In this document: piece by piece, positions 37,940-50,325 of the stretch
How the letters are laid out: each line of letters opens with the position of its first letter
How positions within the stretch are numbered: the first letter of the stretch is position 1
From: Nectonema munidae
Taxonomy: Eukaryota > Nematomorpha > Nectonematoida > Nectonematidae
Length of the DNA: 64,000 nt
Assembly (NCBI GenBank): GCA_030549495.1
Contig: JAUIRK010000097.1
Coordinates: forward strand, 653,001 to 717,000
Direction of reading: 5' to 3'
The notes under the pieces: model-generated
The model's input: only the letters and a program-made list of their open reading frames with translations
Told to the model about the DNA's origin: nothing
Databases searched by the model: none
Position numbers and translations under genes: made by a program

Positions 37940-40470
37940 GTAGGTAGGTGGGTAGGTAGGAAGAAATATCTAAGCACTATCGGACTTCTCCATATGGTTG
38001 CGAAATGCTTGAAAAGTTATAACTTTGAAGTTCGAAATGAGTGTATTGATTTGACTTGTTAATTGATTAGGAATGAGGGACTTTGGAGAAATTGATTAGT
38101 TGTTGAGGGAGTTTGAAGTGTAGAAAGTTAGATTTTTAAGGTGGTAGTTGAAGGATGATTGATTGAGCAAAGGTAGTTGGTGAGTGTTAAAGAATATATG
38201 TCTTAAATAGAAGAAAATAGTGTAGTTATTTTTGTAGATTTTTTTTAAGTGAGTTTATGTGGTATAAGAAGTCTCTGGACTCGGAGATTGCAAGTTTGAT
38301 TCTATGAAGATAATGAGAGAGTTTAGGGCATTGAGGAGGTTAGGATATGAAAGTAGTTCGTAGAAAATAGGTGGTGGGCGATTGAAAGTTTTGACGGATA
38401 GTGAAAGAAATGAAGTTCTTGCGTGATTGTAGTGGCAGCAGGAAAGTAGAAGATGATGAGGTGTTTCTTGTTGATTGCAGTTGAATCTACATAGATTGCT
38501 TGGTGATTTTTTGATGCGGTAGAGATAGGAGTTGCAGGTGCTGTGTCCGGATAGCCATCTAATTAGCGGTCGTGGTGGGAAGAATTTCATTTTTGACCAA
38601 ATGTCAAGAATTTGGTTTGGATTGTTTATATGTTGGAAGAAAATGGAGGGTGAGGTTTGGATGAGTTCTTGTCTAAGGTATTGAGTGTCAGATTTAAGTA
38701 GAGGGGTATAGGTTTCTAGGGGAAATGAGGTAACCAGGATATAAGGTGTATTTGGGGGTACTTTTTTAGCTAGCTTATCTACATAAGTGTTTTCTAGAAT
38801 GTTTGAGTGAGCTGGGCACCAGTAGAGGTGTATTTCAAAGTAATTTGATAAGTAAGTGAGTTTAGAAACAAGGGTGTATGTTAAGAATGGGATGTTGTGT
38901 TTTAGGCTTAGGTCTTTGATGATGTTTTGTGAGTCTGTAAAGAAGTGTAGTGTGTTGTAATGTCTAAAGGAAAACTAATTTTGGCTTATGTAATCGTATA
39001 GGAAGGTTTGTTTGCTGTTTTTGAGCTATCCAGGAATATTCTTAATGTAGTTGAGGTAAAGTTGGAGTGGGTCGTAATTAGAAGTTTAGCGATGGATTTG
39101 ATGAAACAGTTGTGAAGAGAAAAAGGTAATGGTGAGGAAGGGTGTAATAAAGGTAGTGGATTGATTTTGGGTTGGATGAGAATGTTGTTAGGAGAAGACG
39201 AAAATTGTTGGAGTAAGGAATTGTAGTAAGTTTGTGAGGGAGTAATTTGAGTGTTATGGAAATAGAAGGACTTAAGATAAGAATTTGGTTCGATGCGTGT
39301 CATAATATATTTTTTGGTAACAGTTTGTTTGAGATGAAGGGTTTTGAGGAAAGCAGTTCGTGAAAAATTCTAAGATTCTAGTAGGGGAGGTTTTGTAGGC
39401 CCTGGTCATTGTAATGAGGCAAAGGCGGTGGATTTTATTTAGATAAGTGAGTAATGAGGGGTAGTTTAATGATAGGCCCCATGAAAGAGTGCCATAATCA
39501 TACGTAGGTAGAATGATTGATTTGTATATAAAAGATGAGTGTTGAATACTTAGGCACCATTTATAAAATATAATTTTACTAAGAGAGAAAAGAGTTTAAG
39601 ATAGTTTGTGGTATAGGTTTTTGAAGTAGGATGACCATTTGAGGTTTGATTGAAAGGTGAGCCCTAAATATTTCATGGAGGAAGATGGTTGTATGAGAAT
39701 ATCGCTGGATGTTAATAGTGGGAGGTGAGGGGAATGTGTTCGTTTGACGTGTATAACAGTTGATTTTGTTGCGTTAAATTTTACTTTTAATGAATCGGCT
39801 ACAAAAGTTAAAGTGTTAAAGAGAGAGTTGATGTTCATTATGTTTTCTTTTTGAGAATTTGAGGAAAAGATGAAGGTTAAATCATCTGAATAGCATTGAA
39901 AGAAGGCTGAATTGATAGCTAATATATCTAATAGGGGGTTTATAAGTATAATCCAGAGGAATTTATTTCTGCCATATATCTATTTTTTATATTGAAGTAG
40001 TGTTGGATGTTGTTAGGGCTATGGTTTTACGAAGTGTTTTAAGAGAATGTTTTAGGGATTTTTTAAACGAAGTGAGAAAGGGAGTCCAGAAGTATGTGTG
40101 TTTTCTACGTAAATATGGTTTGGCTGTGGTGGATAGTGTGATGGAGAGTTTAATTGTATTGTTGAGTGTAATGGGCTACAGTGTCAAGATCACAGGGAGA
40201 ATTTATGTGGGTAATAGTTGAGGGAAGTTGTGACTTTAAATGATTTAAGAAGGTGGCCCAGTGAGTTTTAGGTGTATTTTGATTTGATACTCTTGTGAAA
40301 GATTTTATATTAACTTGATAAGTTATAAAAAGATGGTCGAAAGAAGATAGTGTGTTTGAAATGTGCCAATTTGTAATGAATTTTAATGTGTTTTTTGAGG
40401 CTATGGTCAGGTCAAAACATACATTTGATTGCAGAGGCAAAGTAAAGAAATATATATTTATACACACCAA
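37940..40470 (-). mobile_element. LINE A (I-type, with RNase H), 5'-truncated
   Basis: Minus strand, 5' to 3'. The end of an AP-type endonuclease has LTIASKNTLKFI and a degraded SDH motif as SFDHL (40,300-40,450). A linker follows, with AKPYLRRKHTYFW (about 40,080). The reverse-transcriptase active site is CYSDDLTF (39,879-39,896). Then come the thumb KYLGLTFQSNLKWSSYF (39,610-39,680) and YKSIILPTYDYGTLSWG (about 39,500). RNase H includes FFTDSQNI and HLYWCPAHSN (38,790-38,950). A C-terminal knuckle reads CRFNCNQQETPHHLLLSC (38,440-38,500), with a stop at 38,255. The 3' UTR ends in a (cctac)n-like tail at 37,940-37,965. The RT palm between the linker and YSDD is missing, an internal deletion near 39,960-40,010, and the frame changes several times, so it is dead. 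RNase H plus APE endonuclease points to the I superfamily. Confidence 0.85.
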
Positions 40471-41429
40471 ATGTCAGGGCCCTCTAGAAGTTTATATAAA
40501 TATATCAATACAAGTAATATAAAAAAATGAATATTAAAAACATCATACTATGAAATGCTTAGAATTTCTAAGATTAAAGTTTTCTCTTGTATAATTATAA
40601 GTAAATCAATAAGCAAACACAGATGGCAGGAATTCCTGATTATATTAGAATAAAAATTTCGATAATCACAAACTATATACATCGCCAATTTAAATCATTT
40701 TTTTTAGAAAAGTTCCGATGTGTGAGATAAACGAGGTCTATTGTACACAAGTCTTAAAGTTTTTTTCTGAATCACATGTAGATACTATAATAAACATGAG
40801 GCAAAAACAAAGTTCAGGACTGAATTACAGTGTGAACTCCAACTATGTTTATTGTTGATCAAGAATCCAAGGAAATTAAATTCATTAACATATATTCGAA
40901 ATCAACTTCAGGTCGTTTAAACTTTTTTTCATCAAAGAAACATAAACTTTTGCATTTTTTAAAATTAATTTCTAATAAATTTTTAGGTAAACCAATCCTT
41001 TCATTTTAAAAATTTTTCATTTAATAAAAATCATTGGCTGAGTGAAGGACAATAATATCGTCCGCGTATAAGTAAAACATATTTAAAGCATTAGTTTCAG
41101 CAATGTCGTTGATATAATTTGAAAATATAGCTGGACCCAGGAATGAGCTTTGAGGAACACCACAGTTCATTTTCGAAAACTCAGAGAAAACACCATTGAT
41201 ACAAATTAAGATTATTTGATAGGATAACATGTGAGATACTATCAAAAGCCTCTTCTAGAGGACGATAAATAAAGATATAACTGGAATGCTATTATCAAGT
41301 TTTTCGATTACTTCCTTGATAAATAAGGAATGAAGAAGACCGTGTTGAATGAGAAGCCTTGAAGCCGAACTGCCTATTAAACAAAAGATTATTTATATGA
41401 ATATATCTTATGTTCACTAAACAGAAATC

Positions 41430-43387
41430 ATATTGAAAGATAATAAAATAACAAAATTACATCAAACTTAGGAACTACAAATTTATTGTTATAAACATGC
41501 AAAGATATATCACAAAAACATGTACACATTTTTTATATACAAGTCTAAAAATTCAAAAAAAATGCGTCATTGTTTGTTGCACTTGCTGAAAAAGTCATTC
41601 ATTGTAGTTTGTTTGAGTTACCTAAGTCTGTTGTTAAGTAGCATTTCATGCATTGCTGACTGAGTCTGCATTATAATGTCCAAAACTTTATTATCACCAG
41701 AAGCTGCTGCTGCTACAGGTGTGCCTATAGCTTCTAAGGTTGCTGCTTCAGAGGGTTTGACTCGAGCACTGCCTCATTTGACTCAACATGGCAAACAGAG
41801 TTTGATGAAGAAATGATTTCTTGCTCCCAGTCATCACGGCAAACAACATGCACAATGTCACTATGTTCTATATCGGCATATTCATAAGTAGAGATTGGTT
41901 CTGTTTGACTTTTCTTGGCAATGAGATTCACAAGTGGTTGAAGATCTTCAATGCAGTCCTCTAATTCGTCTGTACCGTCGAAGAAGGAGAATCCCAAACG
42001 CTGAAATCACTTCTGAATGCAGCTCTGCATCACATCTTTCCATGCTTGATCGATCCAATAAATAGCGTCTAAAATAGTGATGGATTTGACAAAATCATAT
42101 GAATTTGCAGAAGATTCCATGTTTAGGAGAACTTTATGAAGCATTCATTTGCGATAACTACACTTTACCGCTAATTATGCCTCGGAAATTTTTCGCTTTT
42201 GGACTTTCATTGACTTGTTGAGGTCTTTTAACAATCCTCAAGCAAAATAGAGTTCATCCAAATTTTTTACGCGATTTACATGAAACGGGAAACGTAGACT
42301 TATCCTTGTGATTGAAACAGCGTGGTTTTGATTTTTACGAATCACTATTCGTTTCAGTTTATCAGTGCAACTCATATTTGCTCCCAACAACAGTGTGAGT
42401 GGCATGGCTTTAAAGAAAAGTCCTGTTTCGTCGCAGTTGTATATGTCATCAGCGGCGTAGTCTTCAATGAGTAACGAAATTCGCTGTTTCCATATCTTCA
42501 CTGTCTCAGTATCAACACCACCACTTTCACGACACAACTTCTTGAATTTAATGTTGTAACGAACCCGAAACTTTTCTAGCCATCCATTTGACGCTTTGAA
42601 ATCACTTTTGCCAAGTTCATCAGCAATTTTGCGAGCCTGAGCTTGAACCAAAGGACCAGATACAGAATAACCTTTAGATCGTTTTGAAACAAACCACTGT
42701 CACTGCCAGAAGCTGTTTAGCTTTTCATTTTCACAGATCCGTAACCTTTTTGTCTTAGGATTGCAGCTTTCATTAGCATGCTACAAAATTTCTTATTTAC
42801 GTTTTAAATTAATGTTGACTGCGCCAACTGATATTCCAAAAGTTTGAGCATCATTCGTTTGACTGTTGTTTTCCGCGGCCTTCAAAACTTGAATTTTTTC
42901 ACTTATTGACAAATTTTTCCTTTTTTACAACAATGGTTTGGTCTAGAGGAGCTGTTTTCACTTTCCATAAAAGATATTTATAAGATTTGAGAATTAACTC
43001 TAATTTATAAGTTCAAAACAAATTAAACACATAGAAATCTTAGAATGAAGCGAGATAGTTGCCCGTACTATAGCCTCACACATAAAACAAAGCCATACAT
43101 AAAATTAGGGTGCTAACGGTGTTAATTACTTTTATCTCTCAGGCATTTGTTTTCTCCCCTGACCAGCAGAAAAAGTTCTGGGGAACACCTTCTCTATGTT
43201 CATTATGTAGAGAGTCAATTGTATTGAAATCTGATATTTAGGAATGAGGAAATGTTCACAGTTCACAGTTCAGAAAAACACTAAAATATGCAGTGTTATA
43301 AGATAGGCAAAATTTGGGACCGGGAAAAACACTTACTAACTGGAGGTCTTCACTAAATAGAGGTGTTCATTAACGGAGGTTTGACAG
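41430..43387 (-). mobile_element. Tigger/pogo DNA transposon, internally deleted
   Basis: The right terminus (5' end on the minus strand) reads CTGTCAAACCTCCGTTAATG beside a TA dinucleotide (43,388-43,389), the pogo/Tigger signature. The transposase on the minus strand begins with a helix-turn-helix segment, NDAQTFGISVGAVNINLKRK (about 42,800-42,860). Then comes the CENP-B-type DNA-binding part, QARKIADELGKSDFKASNGW and LEKFRVRYNIKFKKLC (42,530-42,650). The first catalytic block is DDIYNCDETGLFFKAMP (42,410-42,460). A deletion removes the usual second and third catalytic Asp blocks. The frame reappears as TILDAIYWIDQAWKDV (42,030-42,080) and a poorly conserved tail to 41,730. The left terminus is not recognisable, and the boundary with LINE B lies near 41,430. 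Inserted in LINE B's RT at the codons for YRP. Confidence 0.85.
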
Positions 43388-43643
43388 TAGGTCTATAGAT
43401 AGATATGTTAGATCTATCTTCTTTTTTGAAGACTGGGATAATTTTTGAAAGTTTGAATACATCAGGATATTGACAGAATTCTAAGCATGAATTATAACTT
43501 TTTTAGTGGGTTCATTATTTTTCAGTAAATTAGTAAGTTTTTTCCTAATTTGTTTAATAGATAAATCATAGATAAAGTATTTTTTAAATTAAATGTTTTT
43601 ACAATATTTGACAAGCGTTTTAACTTTGAAAGATATACTTATT

Positions 43644-44654
43644 CAGGGCGAGGAAAAATTGACCCAAAAAATTGGAAAAAATTGACTTTTACTGAGAGAA
43701 AAAATTGACTTTATTGACTTTTTAAAGTTTTTATTGAATTGAACAACTATGAACACTTTAGAGAAAGTATTGAAAATTATTTCAAAGAATCCATGACTTT
43801 GTAATACAACAACATATAATTAATGACATTTTCTGATTTAAAATTCGATCATTTTCTAGCAGTTTTTCCAGTTTAGAAAAAGATCTTTCTACTTCTAAAG
43901 TTAAAACTTGACAATTTTGTAATTTGGGATAAGTACTGCGAGAGATTTGAGAGTTTTCCATATTCATAATTTTATTGATTTCATTTTATTTGAATCTATT
44001 TTCAAGATAACATTTAACGCCACATTCGTCTTAAATGAAATAATGTTGAAGAAACAAGTAAAGGCATCTTCGACTGAAATAGTCTCTATGTTGACTTTTT
44101 CCTACTAAATCAATGAATCGTGAATATTCTCTAATTATTGTTAACAAGTTTTGACACAGATTTTCTTTTTTAACAATTTCTTGATATTTGGCAATAAAAT
44201 TCCATCATCTTCATCATTAATTTCTTCAATGCTGGAAGATTTTAATGAAAATATTTTGCTGCTTGCAACCAATTTGTCAACTTAATTACAATTGGAACTG
44301 AAGTGTTGCCCATAGGTTTGAAAAGAGAACGTCTTTTTCTATTACTAATTTTGAATGATTTAATGCCGGTAATCTACAATTTTGCAGGATAACTTAACTT
44401 TTAAGGTAAACTTGTGTAAAAGATGTGAAAACATGTAATGATAAAAAGTTTGGGAATAAAATTATGCACATTGAATCAAAAGTGTTAAATATAAAAATTG
44501 ACTTTATTGACCTAAATTCGAAAAATTGACTTTGATTGACTTAAAAATTTGAAATTAGTTCAAAATTTTTTAGACTAAACAAGTAAAGATCTTCTTCAAA
44601 GAGTTTTTGCTAAACGGAAATAAAAGTTGACTTTATTGACTTTTACTCGCCCTG
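43644..44654 (-). mobile_element. hAT-like element, ~1.0 kb, 6-bp duplication
   Basis: Ends are CAGGGCGAG at 43,644 and its exact complement CTCGCCCTG ending at 44,654, with the similarity continuing as gaaaaa/taaaag. The 6-mer CTTATT flanks both sides (43,638-43,643 and 44,655-44,660). LINE B reads on across the site with one copy removed, which confirms the duplication. On the minus strand near 43,790-43,930 a frame reads TLEVERSFSKLEKLLENDR, the C-terminal hAT dimerisation region (usual 'ERSFS' motif). The rest of the transposase is missing or decayed. Both subterminal regions are rich in repeats of attgacttt. Confidence 0.75.
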
Positions 44655-45714
44655 CTTATTACGTATTGACGTATTCGATTCTTCGCTCTTTATGTATTCC
44701 GTATATAATTTGTCTCTTTTCTGAATCATATCAAGCAAACTTTGGTTCATCCAAGGATTTATTAATTTACTCTTCTTTTTCTTGAAACCGTTGTGCATTT
44801 ATTGACTTCATCATTCAAGATGTCCGTCAAGTATGTAAAAAACTGATATGGATCAATGAAAAATAGCCTCAAACAATCAAAAAATCTATATTCTTAGTAA
44901 CAAGCTTTATTATGTCAACATATTTCCTAACAAAAACTTTTTTCATATAACCAAGTCTAATTGATAAAAAATATTGGGAAATGATTGGAAATATTAGTCA
45001 GGAGAATAAATGTGTCATAATACACAGTAGACGTCAAAAAAAGTTATCAATCAGCGTTCTAAATTGTGGCCGCGTACATTTTGTAACAGAAAACAAATAA
45101 GAATGTGACGTGATAAGATTTAAGAACTTATTGACAAAAATATTTTATTCAATTTATAAAAGCCAATATTAAAGTCGCCCAAAAAGACATGATTAGAATC
45201 TAGTTTTAGTTTGCTTTTTTAGGAAACCTCAAATTTTGGAATAAATACGTGATACTGTAATAAAATTTTGAAATGTATTTACAGTTTTTAAAACAAAATA
45301 AACATGGGATCAGAATTGAAGGTTGAATACTTTTATTTGTTTTTTACTTTCCGATTAGGACATATGGAGAACTAATCATAGCATGTTAAATAAACAATTT
45401 ATCTCTCCTTATTGCTTTGCGCAATAAAATCGAGGATCAAACATCCCTTTTCGGATTTGGAAGTTATAGTAGTGAAAAAACTGAATGCGTTATTAAAAGC
45501 ATTTTCGTTAAATATGGTACTCTAAAAACGATCTATTATATAAATATTTAGAGAATATAACTCTTTCCTTCTCGGGTCTAGTAACTTTTCGTTTTACTAT
45601 CACGTTAATTTTATCTTTTGCTTTTCTCCCTTTGGATCGAGTAAAAATTCATGATTATACATTTGTATAAATATATGTTTTTAGGTTGAAGTTGTTTATA
45701 AAAGAATTTAAAGT

Positions 45715-46162
45715 ATGAAAAAAGGTATATTTTTATTAGAAGATTTTTATCATTATTTTAAAAAAACCTGGTTGAAATGTTTTTATCCCAAGATTGGAAT
45801 GTGTTCGATGGAAAAGTTCGAACTAACAATCATTGCGAGGGCTGGCATAATGGGTATTTTAATTTTTCATATTGTTAAAAAAAATTTAACCTTTGGATAT
45901 TTCAGCTTACGCAGTTCGTTGCCCATTGAACATCCTAATGTTTGGGAGGTTTTACAATTTTTCAAAAAGCTTGAAACTAAAACTAGAATTGAAATCAATC
46001 AAATTGAATGTGGGAAGAAGAAAAGTGTTTCAAAAGAAAAGAAGAAGAATTTTTAATAAAAGTCAAAGAAGCATTTTTAGAAAAAAAGATATTCTTTCAT
46101 TTTTGAAAAATGTTTCTGTTCTACTGATGAAAGCCAAAAGCCTTCAAATAGAAGGAAATTAA
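45715..46162 (+). pseudogene. MULE transposase C-terminal remnant
   Basis: Plus-strand segments match the end of Mutator-like transposases found with FLYWCH proteins. They are FYHYFKKTWLKCFYPKIG (45,745-45,800), TNNHCEGWHN (about 45,822-45,850, one frame over), then EHPNVWEVLQFFKKLE (45,930-45,975), RIEINQIECGKKKSVSKEKK (45,985-46,045) and a basic tail to 46,162. TNNHxEGWHN followed by HPN-W-FL is the diagnostic pair. At least two frame changes are needed to read it, so it is dead. It lies in the opposite orientation to the neighbouring LINE. Upstream catalytic parts were not found within 400 bp. Confidence 0.65.
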
Positions 46163-46164
46163 TT

Positions 46165-48699
46165 TGAAAAGATAGATTTTTCGAAAATCAATAATAATCA
46201 AATTTTATTTGGTGTAGCTGACTTAATGACATAAATTTTATTTTAATAAATATTTTTTGGTTTAACAGCTTGATTTTGGCAAATGATTAATCAACCTGCA
46301 ATGATATTAATTGGTTGGAATTTGCCAGCTCTAATTGAGTAAACCGCCAATAATTGCGATGAAAATTTGCTATTGACGCTGACGTGGTCAAGGCAGAGCA
46401 TAGCGCACATTACTTTCCGTAAACAGCATGCTACGATTATAATCTTTTGCTGGCTGCATAAGGGTACGCTTTTTTTCAACAACCTTTTTTTTCCTAGAAC
46501 CAATATCAACACAAGGATGAATAAAGCTGATGGAGGAAGAAATACTTCTGAGATAACCACTTACAACATAAGATAGCGACACTTGGAGAGTGATGACAAT
46601 GCAGTTCATCAAGATGGACACTCACTCACGAATTTGTCATTAGAACAGCTTACCATTGCTTTACAGATTTACTACAGAATCATTTGCAGACTTGCAACAA
46701 AATTCAAAGATTTTAATATTTGAGACACTTATTTATATATTCAGAATATAAAGATCATATATTATTTGCTAAAAGTACTCTTCGATTTTTATTATTATAT
46801 TAAAGATAAAAAGTTAGGTATGAAACAGAAAGAACAGACATTACAAAGAAAAACAAGAGCTAAAAAATTTCTCAACCTTTCCTCACGCCAATTATAAACA
46901 TGCCTGATTCATTTCTAATGATTGATTAGGTGGATTGATTTCTCTTTACTGTGACAATATGCAGCTCAACATTAAATTCTAAAAATTTCTAATATTTTTT
47001 GATTTTATTTCACATATTCATTTTTTTTTAAATTTGATAAAGCCTTTAAGATAACTTTATTTTAATAGACTTTGGAAATATTCTTTGATTTTTTAAGTAG
47101 CTTCAAACATCAAAGTAAAACAATTAATTTTTTTTAGTTAATTAATAAATAATATTAATTAGTTAATTTATTGGATTAAGATAGTAAATTTACTATACTA
47201 TTAGTAGAGCAAAAGTAGTTAAAATATCAAGGAAAACGTATATGGAAGATAAATTTAAAAGCAAATTGTTTATCAAGGCAGAAAAAAGAAATGAATGAGA
47301 TTTAAGCTTATTAAAAAGTTAGCTGATTATGACTGTTTAGATATCATTTTTAAAAGATGTATTGGAATATTCTGATTTGCTAACACTAACTATTGAGATA
47401 TGTTAAACATATAATGTAAGATTCATATTCTCTAATGTTCGATTTGGAGGAATTACGCTCGGATCATTTGTGTATAGCTTCTTTACATTTTAGCATACAA
47501 ATCAAGTTAAGAGAAAACTAAGTTTGAATATTCTGCTTTCCAGTTTTTGACTGGAAAAGAAATATTTGGAGACTTCTTTGAACAGCTTAAAAAATTGACA
47601 ATGCTGTATCACGGTAATTTGAAGAGTAAGCAGATATAATTAAGTGTTCAGAAGATTTTGAAGAAAGTAGCGATTAGAAGAAATTTTAATGAATCACTTG
47701 AAAAGGAAGTTTGAAACGGATTTTGGGAATTTATGAAAGTTTGTAAAAAACGAAACCTTCAACAAGTGGTTGGAGATATCATTCACAGAATTGAATGAAA
47801 CGGAGGAGGAGATGAGTTTGTAATAAAATTTGTCAAATAAATATGAAGAAAATTTAGGGTTAGTGGTAGTAGTTAATTATTTGAACAAAATTATAATGAT
47901 TTATCAAAATTTTGGAATATTGTATCTTTGAGCTATGACTTCAATGTATAGATCTGCTTAAAAGATTACATTTGAAAAGTTTCACATTTTTTGAATTTGA
48001 AAAATAAGCTTCTAAATATGTTGAGTAAAAGGTAATGAAATAAAATAATTCACATTCAACTGACGTTTAAAAACTACCAATTGAGTCCATTATTTTATTT
48101 CAAGACCCAAATTTTAGTCCTAACGGATGCTTAAAAAACCGCGTTTAGTTATTTAATTAGTAAGTTTAATTTCTTATTTTAGTTGTTTGGTTAACTTAGT
48201 GGGTTAAATTTTTTTAGTAGTTTTAGTTAAATATAGTAAAATAAAATTATGTGGACAATATATGATTGATTATATGATTATAAATCCAGATTAGTTAATT
48301 AAATTGGCACTTTTAATTACGAAAAATTTGAAACTTAGAGAATTTCCTTTAAAATTATTTAAATATATATTTTTAAGTACTACTTTGAATATGTCATACT
48401 TATTTTTTAAATCTTTCATTATATACCGTTTTTTATTTTAATTAAAAAAATGTATGAGTAAGTAATTTTTAGCTTCGGTGATATTCTATATTTCGGTGTG
48501 AACTCGGGCAAAAAGTCTTAATCATTAATATTGAAAATCTTCTTAATTTAAATCCCCGTAATTTCATTTCTTTCCTTTATTCTATACGTGAACATTTTTA
48601 AAGCTATATATTTTCTTTTTTTGAAACTAATTATTGAAGTTTTAAGCCATTCCTCGATGACTTACAAGCTGTGTAAATCAATCAATCAATCAACCAATC
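46165..48699. other. Intergenic DNA with one GC-richer island
   Basis: No gene is recognised. The stretch 46,310-46,620 is richer in G+C, is open in more than one frame, and carries a TGACGTGG (CRE-like) site at 46,380 and a TAATTG site; it may be regulatory or an old repeat. From 46,700 to 48,650 the DNA is AT-rich and featureless, ending in an (aatc)n microsatellite at about 48,676-48,698. Confidence 0.4.
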
Positions 48700-48707
48700 A
48701 GCTAGGC

Positions 48708-48967
48708 CAAGGGTTCTCAACCAGGGGTTCGCGAACCCCCATAGGTTCACAACATGATTTTTAGGGGTACTTAGAGACAAAAGAAGTATTTTAAATAGTG
48801 TGGTATATGAAATTAGTGCTAGCAGTCTGTTCCTTCAATTTGTACAATGTACCCTGATGAGTTAGACAATAAATTGCCATTTTGTTCATTGTCAGATTAT
48901 TGGGGGTTCGGAAAGATGGTCTTATAACTCAGGGGGTACTTAACGGAAAAAAGGTTGTGAGCCACTG
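48708..48967. mobile_element. hAT MITE with perfect 8-bp duplication
   Basis: The element begins CAAGGGTTCTCAACC and its reverse complement begins CAGTGGCTCACAACC (11 of 15 identical), a standard hAT terminus. It is flanked by the perfect 8-mer AGCTAGGC at 48,700-48,707 and 48,968-48,975. Length is 260 bp, with no coding content. The intact target duplication suggests a fairly young insertion, although the ends already differ. Confidence 0.92.
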
Positions 48968-48975
48968 AGCTAGGC

Positions 48976-50302
48976 TGATCTAAACACATATTTGAGATCA
49001 TACTTCAATAAAGGAATCAATTTAAAAGATTTAAAAAGATATGTTCAATGAATCAGTGTTACTTTTTAAATTATTTTTTAATTTGATCATTTGATTTTTT
49101 ATTAATGCAAACTTTAAACGAATATGAATATAAAAATAATGAATTTTTGGGAAATATCTTTAGAAACACGCGTGTTTGTTCCGTCTTCACGATGTACACA
49201 AATTTTAGGCACAAGCAAAAATCCAAAGAATACGTACAGTAAAACCCGCCTTAACTGTCACCTGTCTACACACTCCACTCTACAACATCGCAATTTTGTA
49301 TAACTGAAAAAGAGGAGAACCCTGTCATTATCAATTAGTCTCATGTTTGGCCATTATAAACAGATTTTACGGTACTATCAAAAGGTCGCTAAATACTGAA
49401 ATAACAAAAGTGATATTTTTAAATAAATATAAGGCATTGAAATGACCACAAATACTCAAAATTTGCAAATGCCTTTAGAATTATAACAAAAATTGAGATG
49501 ACAGTAGTGGAATATTTGTTTATAAAATTAAGGGATTCCCCAATTCGGACAAAGTTTTCCATTTAATGGTTCTAACTTTGTGACGTTTTGAAACTATCTT
49601 AGTTTTCATCAAATTGATGTAATATAAGGTTCTTATGCATTCATTCAAGATTCCTCAAATTTGAAAATATAGAAATTATCACATATGTTGAATTTTGAAG
49701 CTTTTTTTCTAAAAAAAAAACTCTTACAGTGTTTCAAAAAATGGAACGTTAAAATTAATTTTATTTATTTTTTTATGATAAATTTGCTCCTTTGCACTTT
49801 ACGTATACAAATTTCAAATTATTTATAAAAAGTTATAACTTTTTAATACAATCGTTCACCTTATATATAATGTTAAAAATAAGCATTTTTCGAAGTCTTA
49901 TTTCTTCGTCTTATTTTTCTATATTCAATGCAAATTGCACATAAATAATAAAACTAAAATACTATTCCAGAAGAAAAACATTTTTACATATAATATTTTA
50001 ACTTAACCCAATTTTTAACATCTGGAATTTTTTCCAAACTGAATGGTGTGAAACACAATTTCTCGAAATTTCATATTGAAGCGACTTTTTATTTTTTCTT
50101 TAACATTTATCAATCAAGGTAAAATTATTTCTCTACGTATTTTTTCATATGTGCTACTGTCCAACAAAAAAAATATTTTTTAAACTACAAAAATGAAACT
50201 AACTTTTATCATGCTTTTTTTTTATGAGAAATTTGAAATTAAAAATCTTTTTTTTAAAAATGACTTAAATTTTTAGTAATTTGGTTTTTTTTCCTTTTTG
50301 CA
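48976..50302. other. Intergenic / 5' flank, no gene
   Basis: AT-rich. The segment 49,500-50,300 leads directly into the orphan-family copy, and a pyrimidine-rich acceptor (tttttcctttttgcag) closes it at 50,303, so part of it may be an old 5' UTR intron. A weak ~20-bp direct similarity (attgcacata core) links 49,929 with 52,086. Confidence 0.4.
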
Positions 50303-50325
50303 GCTTAAAATTAGTCAATATTAAA

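Larger units (their letters stand above)
40640..45260 (-). mobile_element. LINE B, split by two later insertions
   Basis: Minus strand, 5' to 3'. Endonuclease HVFLGDFNIG (about 45,165-45,195) and LLTNISNHFPIFF (44,965-45,000). Linker NPWMNQSLLDMIQKRDKLY (44,690-44,750). Then the hAT-like insertion (43,644-44,654). RT start QYPDVFKLSKIIPVFKKED (43,410-43,480). Then the Tigger insertion. RT resumes with NNLLFNRQFGFKASHSTR (41,340-41,400), EEAFDSISHVIL (about 41,240), GVPQSSFLGPA (about 41,140) and the catalytic YADDII (41,050-41,068). The thumb is FLGFLINNKHSWSSH (about 40,860) and the last recognisable piece KTLRLVYNRPRLSH (about 40,740). No RNase H was seen. The palm between YRP and NNLLF is missing next to the Tigger. 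The family resembles CR1/Jockey-type LINEs, but I cannot place it further. Frame changes and stops make it dead. Confidence 0.8.
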
